From positions 5,157,902-5,221,901 of the forward strand of contig ML662465.1 in NCBI GenBank assembly GCA_007570785.1: a stretch of DNA of 64,000 nucleotides. The letters are read 5' to 3'. This DNA comes from Antilocapra americana (lineage: Eukaryota > Chordata > Mammalia > Artiodactyla > Antilocapridae). This document shows, piece by piece, positions 11,151 to 22,732 of the stretch (within the stretch, counting starts at the first letter, position 1; every line of letters starts with the position of its first letter). Both the position numbers and the translations under genes were made by a program. The notes under the pieces were generated by a model. The model saw nothing but the letters and a program-made list of their open reading frames with translations, was not told the DNA's origin and made no database searches.

Positions 11151-11479
11151 GAATTTGCAGTGATGATCTCTCAAGTTGCTAGATCTTTCCCAACATTTCC
11201 TTCTTCCTGCTAGTTCCACTGGCCCTATTTAAACTTTTAAATTTTCCCTTCCAAATGTTCCAGAGTCTCTCCTGTCTTTCTTTGACCCAGAAACCCTTGC
11301 ACTGAGTGAATATGAGAAACAAAGTCTGCCTGCTCAGTTTTCCACCCTGACTCCTGGCAGCTGGTCAAGCAACCTTGAGGGACTGTCTTCTCTAAACAGA
11401 CCCAAAGCTGTCTATCTCTGTAAGTCTTATCTGAGATCCTAAATGTCCTTATTGTTGAGTGCCGAGGGAAACCGCATGC

Positions 11480-12300
11480 TCTTCTCTAGTGATTTTCCCC
11501 CTCCTACAGTTTATGCCCTGCCTCAGCCCCTTGTTTCTTTCTTCCATCTTGGCTGCCGCCTAGAGATGGTTCCCCAGAAGTAATTTTGTTCTCAGGTGAC
11601 CTCAGCTTGCAGCAGCCTGAAGCAGGGTTTGGTTCCCAGCCAGAGATTAAGGCTGGGTCACAACAGTAAGAGCACCAAATCCTAGCCACTACACAAGTGG
11701 TCAGTGACAAGGCCCTGGCTCTTTGGCTTTGCGGAGAAAGAATCCCCAAAGATAGAAAGCAGTGAAACAAGTGAAGTGTTTATTAATAATAGAAGGAAAA
11801 AAGAGTTCAGAATATATGGACAGACACACACGTGGACTCAGAGAGTCATGCCCTGTGGAAGTTTAAATCACTTATATGGGGTATTTCTTCCTGGTTTTCT
11901 TTGGCCAATCATTTGAATTTCCCTGGTTCAAAGTACATATTTGGTATATCTCAGGATCCTCCCACATGTGCCCATGCATCTCTTAGCCAAGATGAATTCT
12001 GCCGAAGAGGCCTGTAGGTACTTAGCATCACTTAGCATCAGATGGTGCCTTTTGACCTCCAAGGAGCCTTTCTGCCCCTGTGCGGTCCCCAGATCTCCTG
12101 ACTTCATGAGTGAGAACTGTTTGGTCTCATTTCCTGTCTGGGCAGGGCCTAGACTCCCCCTCATCTGTCCCATTCTCCTCTTGGAGGATCTACCCTGGGA
12201 GGAATCTCATCTACCTCTTGCCTCAGTTTCTCTTAATTCTCTCAAATGGGAGCTTTCACTAAGGATATTTCCCAAGTCTGGGTCATGAGGGCCAGGGTGG
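11480..12300 (-). mobile_element. Retroviral LTR remnant A (minus strand)
   Basis: Aligns by eye with LTR remnants at 17080-17540 and 23200-24200: shared blocks are AGTGTTTATTA (reverse of AATAAA, 11779-11784), GAGAGTCATGCCCT, TCTTAGCCAAGATG and GAAGAGGCC. Orientation follows from the reversed polyadenylation signal. On the U5 side (11631-11700) lies a tRNA-Glu-like stretch also present in remnant C. No attached internal region is visible, so it may be a solo LTR. Confidence 0.7.
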
Positions 12301-12559
12301 GGTGGGTCATGAGGGTCATAAATGCCTTCTTTCACTCCACTCTCCCTTTCTACCCTGTGCTCACATTTATTATTCACTAATTTTTATGAAATAAAAATTT
12401 GTTATTTCATTTATTTATTAGCTTATTATGATAACATATTCGTTAAGTGCTTATTAGTACCTTATCTTATCTAACTAATTAATTAATGCTTATCTGATAC
12501 CTAAGCTATCTAAGCTCCTGCTTCCTTCCTTCTCCTTTAAAAATTATCTGCCTCTGAAA
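12300..12559. other. AT-rich spacer
   Basis: T/A-rich sequence with ATTAATTAA runs near 12475; no gene or named repeat. Confidence 0.4.
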
Positions 12560-12677
12560 TATTTGAGTAAGATTTTTAAGACTTTGTTAAGAGGATAAAA
12601 GACAGATTATAGACAAGAGAAAATATTTACAAACACATATCCACCAAAAGATTAGTATCTAAAATACATAAAGAGCT

Positions 12678-12985
12678 CTTGGGCTTCCCTGGGGGCTCAG
12701 TGGTGAAGAATCTGCCTGCCAACGCAGGAGAAATGGGTTCGATCCCTGATCCTGGAAGATCCCACTTGCCATGGAGCAACTAAGCCCGCGTGCCACAACT
12801 ACTTAACTTGGGCTCCAGAGCCCAGAAAGCTGCAACTACTGAAGCCCACTTGCCCTAGAGCCTGTGCTCTGCAACGAGAGAAGCCACTACCTTAAGAAGC
12901 CTGTGCACCATGGCTAGAGAAGAGTCCATGCATCAGCAAAGACCCAGGACAGCCATAAATAAGTAAATAAATATTAAAACACATA
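12678..12985 (+). mobile_element. CHR-type SINE (tRNA-Glu-derived)
   Basis: About 300 bases. The tRNA-Glu-like head includes the B-box GGTTCGATCCC near 12737. It is followed by the GCCATGGAGCAACTAAGCCC body and an A-rich AAATAAGTAAATAAAT tail. It sits inside the old L1. Confidence 0.92.
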
Positions 12986-13589
12986 AAGGACTCTTGAAAC
13001 TCAGCAACGAAACCCACAAGCAATCCAATTAGAAAATGGGCAAAAGATATGCAGAGACATTTTACTGAAGAGGAGGTACAGATGGCAAATAAGAACATGG
13101 AAAGAGGGAAATGCAAATTAAAACCATAGTAAGATATCACCTCACACTTATCAAAAATAACTAAAATGAAAAATAATGACAACACCAAATGTTGGCAAGG
13201 ATACGACATACATCACTGGTGAGAATGTAAAATGTTATAGCCATTCTGGAGAACAATTTGACAGTTACTTTCAAAAACTAAAAATGCAACTGCCATGTGA
13301 CCCCAGCAATTGTGGTCTTGGGCATTCATCCCAGAGAAATGAAAATTTATGTTCACACAAATATCTCTACATGAACATTTACAGCAGCTTTATTCGTAAT
13401 AGCCCCAAACTGGAAATAACCCAAATGTCTTTCACTAGATAAATAGCTAAACAAACCATGGAATACCCACATCATGGAATACCATTCAGATGTAAAAAGA
13501 AACAAACTCTTGATACACTCAACAACCTGTATGAATCTCCAGAGAACAATGCTGCGTGAGAAAAAGCCAAACCCCGAAGTCCACATACT

Positions 13590-13797
13590 CAAAGTGTCAG
13601 TCGCTCAGTCATGTCCAACTCTTTGCCACCCCATGGACTTTAGCCCGCCAGGCTGCTCTGTCCATGGGATTCTCCAGGCAGGAATACTGGAGTGGGTTGC
13701 CATTTCCTTCTCCAAAGGATCTTCCCAAACCAGGGATTGAACCCAGGTCTCCTGCATTGCAGGCAGACTCTTTACCTTCTGAGCCACCAGGGAAGCT
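13590..13797 (-). mobile_element. Bov-tA-type SINE
   Basis: Minus-strand, full-length single unit from CAGTCGCTCAGTCATG to the mirrored GAGCCACCAGGGAAGC start. Inserted in the old L1. Confidence 0.92.
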
Positions 13798-13838
13798 AAA
13801 GTCTACTTATTAAATGATCCCATTTATATGGCATTCTT

Positions 13839-13985
13839 TTTTTTTTTTATTAGTTTTGCCAAACAATGACATGATATCACCATGGGTTCACATATGCTCC
13901 CCCTCCATAACCCCCCTCCCTCCTCCCTCCCCCCAGGAAATCTCGTTGCACCAGTCCCAAGCATCAATCCTGGGCCGGCTATTGC
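13839..13985 (-). mobile_element. Recent L1-BT 3' end, 147 bp, with target duplication
   Basis: A T-run followed by the reversed polypurine tract (CCCTCCCTCCTCCCTCC) of the young L1 3' UTR. Perfect 14-bp duplications TATATGGCATTCTT lie at 13825-13838 and 13986-13999. It is one of the shortest complete L1 insertions in the window. Confidence 0.93.
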
Positions 13986-14394
13986 TATATGGCATTCTTA
14001 AAATGACAAAATCATAGAAATGGAGAACAGATTAGTAGTTGTTAGAGATTAAGAAGAGAGTGGAGATAAGGAGAAAGTAGATGTGGTTATAAAAGGGTAA
14101 CAAGAGAAATCTTTGTGGTGATGGGAATGTCTGTTTCCCCACTGTAGCTATGGCAGTATTCTGACTGTGACATTGTACAAGATTGTTGCAAAATGTTACC
14201 AAAAGGAGAAACAGGGTACATGGTACATGGGATCTCTCTGTATTTTTACTTAAAACTGCATATAAATCTATAATTATTTTAAAATAAAAAGTTTATTTTT
14301 TTACAAAGGTAAATTATATAAAGGTAAAAAATAAAAGTGATTGTTAAATTTTTCTCAACTCATAGTTAATACTTGTGTGGTACTTACCATAGGC

Positions 14395-14585
14395 TAAGTA
14401 CTTCAGATTACTAATTTAACCTTTTTAAATCCTTTTATGTAGTACTATTATGATCCTGTTTTACAGATGAGGAAAGTGAGGTTAAGCAATTTGTCCAAGG
14501 TGACATAGTTAGTTAAGTGGTGGACCTGGACTTTGAACCTAGGCACTCTGATTCCATTTTAGCCACTACACTGTGGTATAAAGGT
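14395..14585 (-). mobile_element. MIR SINE
   Basis: Clear reverse MIR: TTTTACAGATGAGGAAAGTGAGG near 14459, then GCAATTTGTCCAAGGTGACA, GAACCTAGGCACTCTGATTCC and CCACTACACTGTG. Confidence 0.9.
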
Positions 14586-15539
14586 CACGCCATTGGAGAG
14601 ATACAGTCTAGATCCTAGATTTGCTGTTTTGGTCTCGGGATCTCCTTCTCTCAGAACTTCCTTTCTCAGGCCTCCAGAGTGTACATCTCCATTTCTCTTT
14701 TTATGAAAGTTTTAGCAACAACAAACCTACCAATGGTTCTGTCTTTAAACGTTGAGGGAATGTAATTCTCTCACATAATAAAACGATGGCTGCAAAGCTG
14801 ATGGATTCAGCAATTCTGTAACATCTGTAAAGTCCACCTTCTTTCTGCTGTTCCATTCTACCATCCTTTCCTAGGAGCCTCCTCATGACCTCAAAATGGC
14901 TGCCTAAGCTCCAGGCAGCATTTTCTCACAACAATATCCAGAGTCAGGAGAGGGATTGTTTCTTCCCTCATTGTCTCCTCTTGATCAACAAGGAAAACCT
15001 CTGCCCGGAGCCCCGGCACAGTCGCCACTCATGTCTCATTGGCCAGAAATGCCTCATGTCCCCACCTCGGAGCCCATCATTAAATAGAGGGAATAGGAAA
15101 ACGTGGTTTGTTTAGATCAATTATGCCACTTCCTGGGGGCAGAGACCACCTTCCCTGAAGAACAAGATCCCATGGAGTACAGATGGTAGTTGAAAGATGA
15201 AACATTAAAAAAAACAAGTTCTATTACAAAAGAGAAACAATACTTGCTGTCTAGGGAAAGTTAAATTTTCATTACACGCTGCTTACAGAGTGGCCCTCAC
15301 CTTGGGAGTCACTCTCTTCAAGTATAAGCGCCTGGGGTTGAGCATGAACGGTCAGAAGCAGGACAGGCCAGCTCAGCAGTTCTTAAACATTAATGTGCCC
15401 AAGAATCAGCATAGGAGACTGATGGAAAGGCTGGAACTTGAACCAAAGTTCCTGTCATTCTAACATCTGGGTTTACAGCCACTGTCTCATTGAGCTCCTA
15501 CGTGCTCTCCATTGTCCTAGGAGGTCCCTTAAAGCCTAG
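14586..15539. other. No gene; possible ancient repeat at 14880-15120
   Basis: No coding region supported. The stretch around 14900-15070, including GTCTCATTGGCCAGAA, recalls a mammal-wide ancient repeat that I cannot name. The rest is unassigned. Confidence 0.35.
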
Positions 15540-16095
15540 AGGCTAGGAAGTTTCCCTTGGTTTAATGAGCTCCTGAGACCTGGTTAAGCTCTCAAGTCTG
15601 TTACCCAATGAGGTCTGGCTGTTTGCTGCTTGAAAATCAGTATGAAAGAGAGAGGGAGAGAGAGAGGAGTGTTGGTAGAAATGAAAGATGCTTTCGATCA
15701 GAATGCCATTATTCCTGGGAGATGGCGGACTCAGAGTCCCCAAAAACCATCTCCAAAGATTCTGCTCAGAGGTAAAAGCTTTTAAGGGGAAAAGGGGAGG
15801 TAGTCTCAGTTAATCACTTAGCTGGACTGGGGGGTGTGACTCATGGTCACCCCCACTTTGTGCGGGCTTCTGTACAGGTTTGGCAACTTGTGATTTTTCT
15901 TCAAATGCCATCTTGTTCACAGTTTGTCCCCAAGTTGACTGAAGGGGGAGCTAGGGGAGAGATCTGCTTGTCTGTGAAGAACTTATTCTTCGTTTCTATT
16001 TCTTTGATCTACAGGAAGGACCAACAGGTTAGGCAAGGTAGTGTGTGGTCAAGAGATCTGAGAGGTGTGAGTAGAGCATGAGGCTGCCTGGTTTC
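15540..16095 (-). mobile_element. Probable retroviral LTR remnant F
   Basis: The GGGAGATGGCGGACTCAGAGTC block near 15717, followed by CCATCTCCAAAGATT and TTTTAAGGGGAAAAGGG, parallels the GAAGATGGCAGACTAATGTCTC block at about 38375 in LTR remnant E. This suggests a shared LTR family in reverse orientation. Ends are not defined. Confidence 0.4.
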
Positions 16096-16406
16096 AGGCT
16101 AGGACAAGACAAGAGGGTCTCCTGCAGAGAGCTCTTTCTTGCCAAAAGCTGCCTACATTTCTTGCGGGCCAAAGTTGTGCCTGCCCGATTCTCCAGTCCT
16201 TCAGACAGAGAGAGTTCTGCTCTCTTTTGAAAGTTTCATCCGGGAATCGTCCACAAAGCGGTGGCCCCATTGTATGTTTCCTTTCCACCCTCAGCCCATC
16301 AAGAGTCCTTCTTTTTTTCAAGAAGAAAGGGAGTATGTGTGATAAGCAGATTCTCTCCTGACTTCTCAATTTTTTCATAAGTAATGTCCTAACCAGGAAA
16401 TGCCTG
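16096..16406. other. Unassigned, possibly retroviral
   Basis: No gene or named repeat; it may continue the flanking LTR remnant. Confidence 0.3.
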
Positions 16407-16500
16407 CTGCTGCTGCTAAGTCGCTTCAGTCGTGTCCAACTCTGTGTGACCATATGGACAGCAGCCCACCAGGCTCCACTGTCCACCGGATTCTCTGGGC
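16407..16500 (-). mobile_element. Bov-tA SINE, 3' half
   Basis: Starts with the GCTGCTGCTGCTAAGTCGC terminus typical of Bov-tA in reverse and breaks off at about 16500. Confidence 0.88.
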
Positions 16501-17079
16501 CTACAGTCCTTCAAAGTTTTGACATCCTATGGCCCTAGAAGTACAGGAGAATCTGAGGAATGTGTGAGTGAAAAGGAGGAAAAGGAGACTGCAGTTATCC
16601 CTGCTGAATGAACATTGCCTTTCCCTGGGGAGAAACGGTGGGAAATGATTGTGGCCTCTGGATCTCATCAGACACCATGCTTCCCTTAGAATACTTATTG
16701 GAATCTGCAAAACTAATGAGCAATTGCCAAAGCTACCTTCCTGCTAATGGTGCGGCATTGTATTTCCACTAATGAGCACTGATTGGCACCACATTCAAAT
16801 GCAAATCTAGGTCTTTGTTTCTTACAAATAACTTTTTTTCATTTGTTTCTTACAAATAACAAGCCCTGGGGGACTGAGAATTTTGGCTTGATTGCAAATC
16901 TAATACGGAGTTTGGAGATATTTTATGCTTCCAATCCTTACCCTAAACCTGCCTGCTCACCTCATTTTCCCGGAGTCATCAAAAAAAGTCCTTTTGGAGT
17001 ACACCTTAAATTTAAAAAGAGATGGTGGGTTCAGATATGCATAGAAGTTGGAACTGATCTGGGGTGGAAAAAACAGTAT
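16501..17079. other. No gene seen
   Basis: Unassigned sequence; a short local duplication of GTTTCTTACAAATAAC occurs at about 16816-16860. No coding signal. Confidence 0.4.
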
Positions 17080-17540
17080 CTGTGAATGGACACAGGGGTG
17101 GATCAGAGAGAGTCACACCCTCGTGGTAGTTTGAATCACTTTTATGGGACATTTCTTCTGGGTTTCCTTTGGCCAGTCATCTCTCTCTTCCTGGATCTGA
17201 GTTTGTATTAGATTTATCTCAAGGTCCTCCCCTGTGTGTGCACACATCTCTTAGCCAAGATGGTATTCAGCGAAGAGGCTTATGGATAGTTTGACATCAC
17301 TTACTATGAGGCGATGCCCTCTCCCTTTCTGTTCGCCAATGAGCCTTTCTGCACATATGTAGTTGGTAAGGCCTCCTTGACTTTGAGAATAAGGTACAAG
17401 TGGTCTTTTATCTCTTATCTGGGTAGGGCTCAGGTCCTTTCTCCTGCCATTATGGAGTATATGTCCACAAGGGAGAAACTCCAGCTGCTCAGCCTGGGAC
17501 CTATCTATCTCCTGCCTGAGTACAGGTTCTGACAACCTAA
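17080..17540 (-). mobile_element. Retroviral LTR remnant B (minus strand, partial)
   Basis: Matches the U3-side part of remnants A and C (GAGAGAGTCACACCCTCG, TCTTAGCCAAGATGG, CGAAGAGGCTTATGG, GGGTAGGGCTCAGG). The polyadenylation-signal side seen in A and C is missing, so it is truncated at its 3' end. Confidence 0.65.
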
Positions 17541-17973
17541 CAAGAGGCTGTCTGCACTGGCAGTATTATGAAAAGATGTTCTGCTTCTCCCACCTCTCTT
17601 GAATCTTAAGATCTTACTATCTTGTAGCTTCCATGTCTAAGAGTTTTTCATCTTAGTCTTGATATCCATTGTTCAAAAATAAAATTCAACTCAGCAAATC
17701 ACAAATCAAGCAGTATTCAATCTAGCAGATAGAAAGGAGCTCCAAAGAAAAGACAAGGCAAGAGATTTTGTGGGCAGAAGGGAGCAGGAACAAGGCAGCT
17801 GCACTAGGTAAAGAGTAGATCAAGGTTATTATCCTTACAGGGGATGTCAGGGGTCCGTCGGGCCACCTAATTAATGCTGATCAGGCAATTTCTGACTAAT
17901 TGGTGTAAGATTCCATTTCTGGGAGAGTCAAACCTGTAACTAAGTTAAGTCTTGGTTTGGTTGATACAGGGCT
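17541..17973. other. Unassigned, possibly retroviral internal sequence
   Basis: Follows LTR remnant B on its upstream (provirus 5') or flanking side. No readable retroviral frame and no host gene. Confidence 0.3.
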
Positions 17974-18062
17974 TGGCCTTGGAGAAGGAAATGGCAGTCC
18001 GCCCCAGTATTCTTGCCTGGAGAATCCCACGGACATAGGAGCCTGAGGCCCATAGGGTTGCA
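17974..18062 (+). mobile_element. Bov SINE fragment
   Basis: About 90 bases of the A unit: GGAGAAGGAAATGGCA through CCCATAGGGTTGCA. Confidence 0.85.
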
Positions 18063-18109
18063 GAGGCGGCTTCATTTTGGAACTCCTGTCTTTAATGCTG
18101 TCAGGTGTG

Positions 18110-18862
18110 TGTGTCCCTTTCCCTTTGTTTGGTCTCATCGCAGCAAAGCCTTGACATGATGAACCAGTGTTACAGCTCAGTTACAGCCCAAGAGTTTATT
18201 AAGCAGACAGCAGATAGTACACCCCGCAGAAGTGAGGGCAGGCCACCCAGAAGGAGTGGCCTCAACCTGTCTTGGCTTCCCTTTTTTATACTTTTTGTCT
18301 TCTCCCCGTTGGAACCTGATTGATTCTTGCATATGTAAAAATAGGGCTCATATCTGTAAGGCGAGTGCAGAGAAAAAGAAAGCGAGCTGGGCCATCAGGC
18401 AAGAAAAGGGAAATGTATTAGAGGGAAAAGAGAGGGTGACTGGCCCTTAAGGAGAACTCGCGTCCTCCCTTTCTGATGGAGTCCTTCTTATACCCCAGTG
18501 AAAAATCCTCCCAAGGGATGGTCACGTAGCCGGAGGTCTAGAATCTGGTGTTCTCGCAGCTTTGAGAAGATAGACACCAGTGAGATAACAAGATGCCATT
18601 TGGGCAGTTTGGTCAGTCTCAAGGATCACTGTGATTTATGCTTTGTTTGCGAGGTCGGCATAACAAGCCATCTTATCAACGAGACCCCATGTGGGCCCCA
18701 TCAATATCCGCCATTGATCAGGAAAGGGGCATTTTTTTTCCCACCGGAGGTTCCCACTCCAGTCCTTTGACTTTTCCTTTGTTCTCTTTTTCATCCGCTT
18801 TCTAGCCACCATTTTGGATTCCCCTTTTTTTCTGCTCTGACTCCCTAGCAGCAGCAGCATGT
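18110..18862 (-). mobile_element. Retroviral LTR D, probable solo LTR
   Basis: About 750 bases. Reversed AATAAA (TTTATT) lies near 18197, a reversed TATA-like element (CTTATA) near 18488, and the upstream end is GCAGCAGCAGCA at 18851-18862. That end reads TGCTGCTGCTGC on the minus strand and so begins with the canonical TG. The downstream end is less certain, and I found no convincing target duplication. No internal region is attached. Confidence 0.65.
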
Positions 18863-19324
18863 CAACACATTACCTTAACACACATTGTTGAAAACAGCGC
18901 TTTAGAGAATAACTGTTCCCCCGTCTGCACTTCTCCTGAGCAATCAGGATCTAGCTCAGACACAGCGGGTGTTTAATGGTTGCCCATTGAGCTAATACAT
19001 TTATGTGCAGTATAATGGCCCATTTCTACCACCATCTTTTATTCTATTTCCTACAGTCTATGGAATGTGATGATTGCCCAAGACTAATCCAAGGGAGAGA
19101 ATCCAGTGCGATACCTGGATTCATGAAGATTTTTTCTTCAGAGCTGCAGAGGGTGCTAAGCCCAGCCTGCTGCAAGGACAACTGCCAGGCTGTATGACTG
19201 AGTGGCCCTTTGGGAGAGGCTGGTTGAGTGAGTTCATCTCTCCTCTCTGGAGCTGGTGCACTGGGACACAAGTGGTCAGGTCTGAGGAAGGAGGCAATAT
19301 AAATAGCACTTCAGGTACCAACTC
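18863..19324. other. No gene seen
   Basis: Unassigned. Overlapping open frames on both strands near 19040-19370 look like chance frames: mutually overlapping and without a family signature. Confidence 0.4.
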
Positions 19325-19460
19325 AACCACCAGATAGACCTGGATTTGAAGCTGAGCTCTTACCAATAAGAGCTGTGTGAGCTGGAGTGAGTTCCTTAAC
19401 TTCTCTAAGCATCAGTTTCCTCATCAGTAAAATGGGAGTGATAAGAGTCTATAGTGAATT
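19325..19460 (+). mobile_element. MIR SINE
   Basis: GAGCTGTGTGAGCTGGAGTGAGTTCCTTAACTTCTCT followed by CAGTTTCCTCATCAGTAAAATGGGAGTGATAA gives the MIR core in forward order. Confidence 0.88.
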
Positions 19461-19499
19461 GATTACCCTACCTTGAGAAGGTTTCTTCCACAATCTAAT

Positions 19500-19855
19500 T
19501 TTAAATGTGTGACTTGCTTTGATGGGACAGCAGTAAATGCAATGCAAGCAGAAGCTGAAGATGTGCTTGCACATTAGGGCTTACTCTCTCTTGCTGTTAA
19601 GAACCTTTCTGCCACCATGTGAACAAGCGTGAGCTGATTGATGAGAGGCATATGACTATTATCCAAGCTCACATCAGGCCAACTGCCAGACATGTGAGTG
19701 AGGTTTTCCTAGACTATCCAGCTCCAGCCAAGCCAGCCCAGGTCAGAGCAAACTCCCAACAAACCCACAGTAATGTGAGAAACTCTTGTTATTTTAAGAT
19801 ACTACCTTTGGGGGAGGAGGGATTGTTATACAGCAAAAGCTGACTGATACACACT
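19500..19855 (+). mobile_element. Ancient mammalian repeat (family not named)
   Basis: Ends in a TTATTTTAAGATACTACCTTTGGGG... block followed by TGTTATACAGCAAAAGCTGACTGATACA, the recurrent terminus of an old mammal-wide element. Related termini occur near 48940, 53530, 54860 and 63550. Confidence 0.5.
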
Positions 19856-19859
19856 TCTG

Positions 19860-20439
19860 CACCCAGAGTGATGCTTGAGATGTAAGGGCACATGCATAAA
19901 AAGTGCTTCAACCTGGGCCTGATACATAAGCATTTAACCAGTTTGGATCACATAATTTGGTCTATGAAACCAGGATACTAGGAGCTTCTGGAAGATGATC
20001 TTCATTGGAACAGAGAGAGGGAAGAAAAGAAAGCCTGCTTCATTTACACAGTGCGTGGGGTCAGACCTGGTTCTCTCACACAAGGCAGCTCTCCAGACCC
20101 TGCAAGATCACCAGCAGTCATTGCTGATCTGCACAGATGTGAGTGTTTCATTCCAGTGTCATCCTGATGATCTGCATCAACTGCAGGATTAGTCAGTGGG
20201 AAGGGGGCAGGCCATTCTACTCCAGTGCCACCAACAAAAACCCATCGGAGACCCGGAGAGTAACACACTCACCCACCAAGATGGTCTGACAAGAGCCGTT
20301 TCCCCACTAGTCAACAGGTGGGACAGAACTATGCTACAGTGGATTCACTATATGGACATTTACACTTAAACCCAAATTACAATACTTCTCAGCCTATCAC
20401 CTGCACCCCATTCCTATATCCAAAGAGAAACCTCATCTA
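19860..20439. other. No gene seen
   Basis: Unassigned sequence without supported coding or repeat content. Confidence 0.4.
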
Positions 20440-20560
20440 GAAAATTCCCTGGCGGTCCAGTGGTTAGGACTCTGTACTCTCACTGCAGAGGGTCCAGGTT
20501 CAATACCTGGTCAAGGAACTAAGATCCCACAAGTCATGCAGCGTGGCAGGAAAAGAAAAG
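20440..20560 (+). mobile_element. CHR-type SINE, 5' half
   Basis: Starts TTCCCTGGCGGTCCAGTGG, close to a tRNA-Glu 5' half, with the B-box AGGTTCAATACC near 20495. It ends in an A-rich stretch after CATGCAGCG. Confidence 0.9.
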
Positions 20561-20829
20561 CAGCTTCATCTGCACTTACACACCAGTTTTCCACTGCAGT
20601 CTGAAAATACAAAAGTTGCCGAGTTCTTTCTCTCTGCTTCAGACTGAGATGCAAGAAGTCATATTGAGGAACCACTAGCTGACTGTGAGAATGTGCGAGC
20701 ATTAAGTGCCACCTCCCAAGGCTCACAATACAGAGAGGTCTCGGGGCCCCACAGAGGGTGGATTCTGTGCACGAGAAGCCCTTCCCATCGCTGCATCACT
20801 GCAACTGCTTGTTTCCCCAAGAGTCACAA

Positions 20830-21304
20830 AGGCTCTCATAGAAAACAGTCCTACAGACAGCATCTTTGTAAAAGCCAAACATTGGAAACAACCCAGTTGT
20901 CCTTCAGTAGTAGAATGAAGTTTTTTTAAAAAGTGAGACTAATTCACACAATGGGTGGGATGCCAAAGAACAATGAGAATGCGTTCCACACAGTGGCATG
21001 CATGCGGTTTGCAAATATGAAGTTAAGTGAAAGAAAACACTCACACACAAAAAAGTATTTTCAATAAATCTACATAAAGCTCAAAAACAAGCAAAATCAA
21101 ATGACATGATTCAGAGATTCATTCTAAGATAAAATTGAGAAGAAAAGCAAAGAGGGTGATTACCAAAAACTCAGGACATGGTTTCCTTTTGGAGGGTGAG
21201 AAGGGAAAGGTTTCAAAAGTAAAGAAGTATGTGGGGGCTGGCTCTTCGAGGGCTGATTGTTCTAGTTCTTGATCTAGGTGATGGTTATTTATACGAGTGT
21301 TTGC
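20830..21304 (+). mobile_element. Old L1 3' end, left part
   Basis: CATTGGAAACAACCCAGTTGTCC near 20880 and a typical L1 3' UTR order continuing to GATGGTTATTTATACGAGTG. A duplicated scrap (ATATGAGTGTTTGC) resumes at 21518 after the SINE. Confidence 0.7.
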
Positions 21305-21517
21305 ATGCATGGATGCTCAGTTGCGAGTCATGTTCGACTCTTTGCAACCCTATGAACTGCCGCCTTCCAGCCTCCTCTGTTGGAGGGATTTTCCCAGCAA
21401 GAATACTGGAATGTTTAGACGTTTCCTTCTCCAGAGGATCTTCCCAAGCAAGAGCTCAAACACGCATCTCGTGCATTGCAGGCAGATTCTTTACCATTGA
21501 GCCACCAGGGAAGCCCC
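21305..21517 (-). mobile_element. Bov-tA-type SINE
   Basis: Full minus-strand unit from GATGCTCAGTTGCGAG to the mirrored GAGCCACCAGGGAAGCCC. Flanking A/TACGAGTGTTTGC and ATATGAGTGTTTGC at 21291-21304 and 21518-21531 look like its target duplication with one mismatch. Confidence 0.9.
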
Positions 21518-21569
21518 ATATGAGTGTTTGCTTTATAACAATTCTTCTTGCTGTCCACTAACGTTTTAT

Positions 21570-21752
21570 GAATTTTTTTTCTTTTTTGCTGCATTGGGTC
21601 TTTGTTTTTTGTGGCATGCAGACTCAGTAGTTCTGGTGCTTTTGTTGCCCCACAGCATGAGGGATCTTAGTTTGTGAACCAGGGATCAAACCCGTGTCCC
21701 CTGAATTGGAAAGCAGATTCTTCACCACGGGACCACCAGGGAAATCCTGAAT
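21570..21752 (-). mobile_element. CHR-type SINE
   Basis: Reverse CHR: T-rich start, GGATCTTAGTTTGTGAACCAGGG near 21663, and the mirrored head CCACCAGGGAAATCC at the right end. Confidence 0.88.
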
Positions 21753-21989
21753 TTTTCTTTATGTGTGTTATATATGCCACCCACCTCCTAAGAAAAGATT
21801 TTTGAAAAAACAGTTCTATAGCACATGTTCTTCACACTTCTAATGATGGGGGCACAAATCTATTCTGTGGCGTCCAGCAGATACAGATGCCATGACATCC
21901 TCTCTTCGCTCATGTTGTTCCTGCCTCCCCTCATGGCCTCAGACCCAAATCTTCATACCTCCTTCCTAAGCTGGTCGTAAAAAAAACTC

Positions 21990-22610
21990 CCATGACCATT
22001 GTGGATGCAAAGGGATATTGGTAATGGTGGTGATGGGAGTGGAAGCTGTTTACTTCTGCAATAAGATCTGAGCTCCTCGTCAGCCAACCAAAATACCAGC
22101 AGTAGCAGCACGGTAGTCAAACAAGACCCTTACAGAGCCTCTCTGGGACAGACTCCCTTCCCCACATCTTTGCTTTAAGCTCCTCTCTGAAATCCCTAGA
22201 TAACAGTATCTGATGCACACTTCCTGAGCTTTTTACAGAAGCTAAAGCCCCTCCACATGGAAGAAATTAACTACCCGATGACCATGAGCGACAGCCCTGA
22301 GACCTACTGGCACCTAAAGACTGATGATGTTAGCCCCTGTGACGCTGCCCTGTTACCTCACCATCAACCAGTCTGAGGATTGTTCACCAGCTGATCACAA
22401 GCCTTGGGATGCCTCTCCTTTACCTGGGCTTTAAAAATGCCTCGCTGAAACCCACTGGGAACTCGGCTCAGGCTTTCTGAGCACTAGCTGTCCCGGACTC
22501 CTTGTATGGTGCCCTGCAATAAACACTGCGTTTTCCTGCACCACAGCCAGGTGTCAGTAGGTTGGTTCTACTGACAGAAGACGAGCAGATTCAAGTTTCA
22601 TTCAATAACA
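21990..22610 (+). mobile_element. LTR of an old endogenous retrovirus (plus strand)
   Basis: The 3' part has LTR logic in order: a TATA-like GGCTTTAAAAATGC near 22428, about 90 bases, then CCCTGCAATAAACACTG with AATAAA near 22517, then a GTGTCAGTAGGTTGG U5-like end. A truncated relative lies at 10740-11150. Family uncertain (ERVL- or class I-like). Confidence 0.6.
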
Positions 22611-22732
22611 GCAGCAGCAGCAGTAACGGTAGCAATTTTCCCTGTGAATAAGGACCCTGGTTGGAACAAGGCTAGAACTCACTTGTCCATCCTAAGTTGG
22701 ACTTTCAGCCACACTTGATCCCCACTCAACTT

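Larger units (their letters stand above)
12560..14303 (+). mobile_element. Old L1, ORF2 end and 3' UTR, hit by three later insertions
   Basis: Diverged L1 (ORF2 C-terminal region 12560-12676 and 12990-13588; 3' UTR 14000-14303 ending in an A-rich tail). It is interrupted by a CHR SINE, a Bov SINE and a small young L1, which orders these events in time. Conserved L1 text includes the ATGCAAATTAAAACCATAGT block near 13110 and the CACATCATGGAATACC block near 13468. Confidence 0.85.

Noticed and set aside
20444..20515. tRNA-Glu gene
   Set aside because: The head resembles tRNA-Glu and has a B-box, but it runs into CHR SINE body sequence and the arms do not pair well; it is a SINE.
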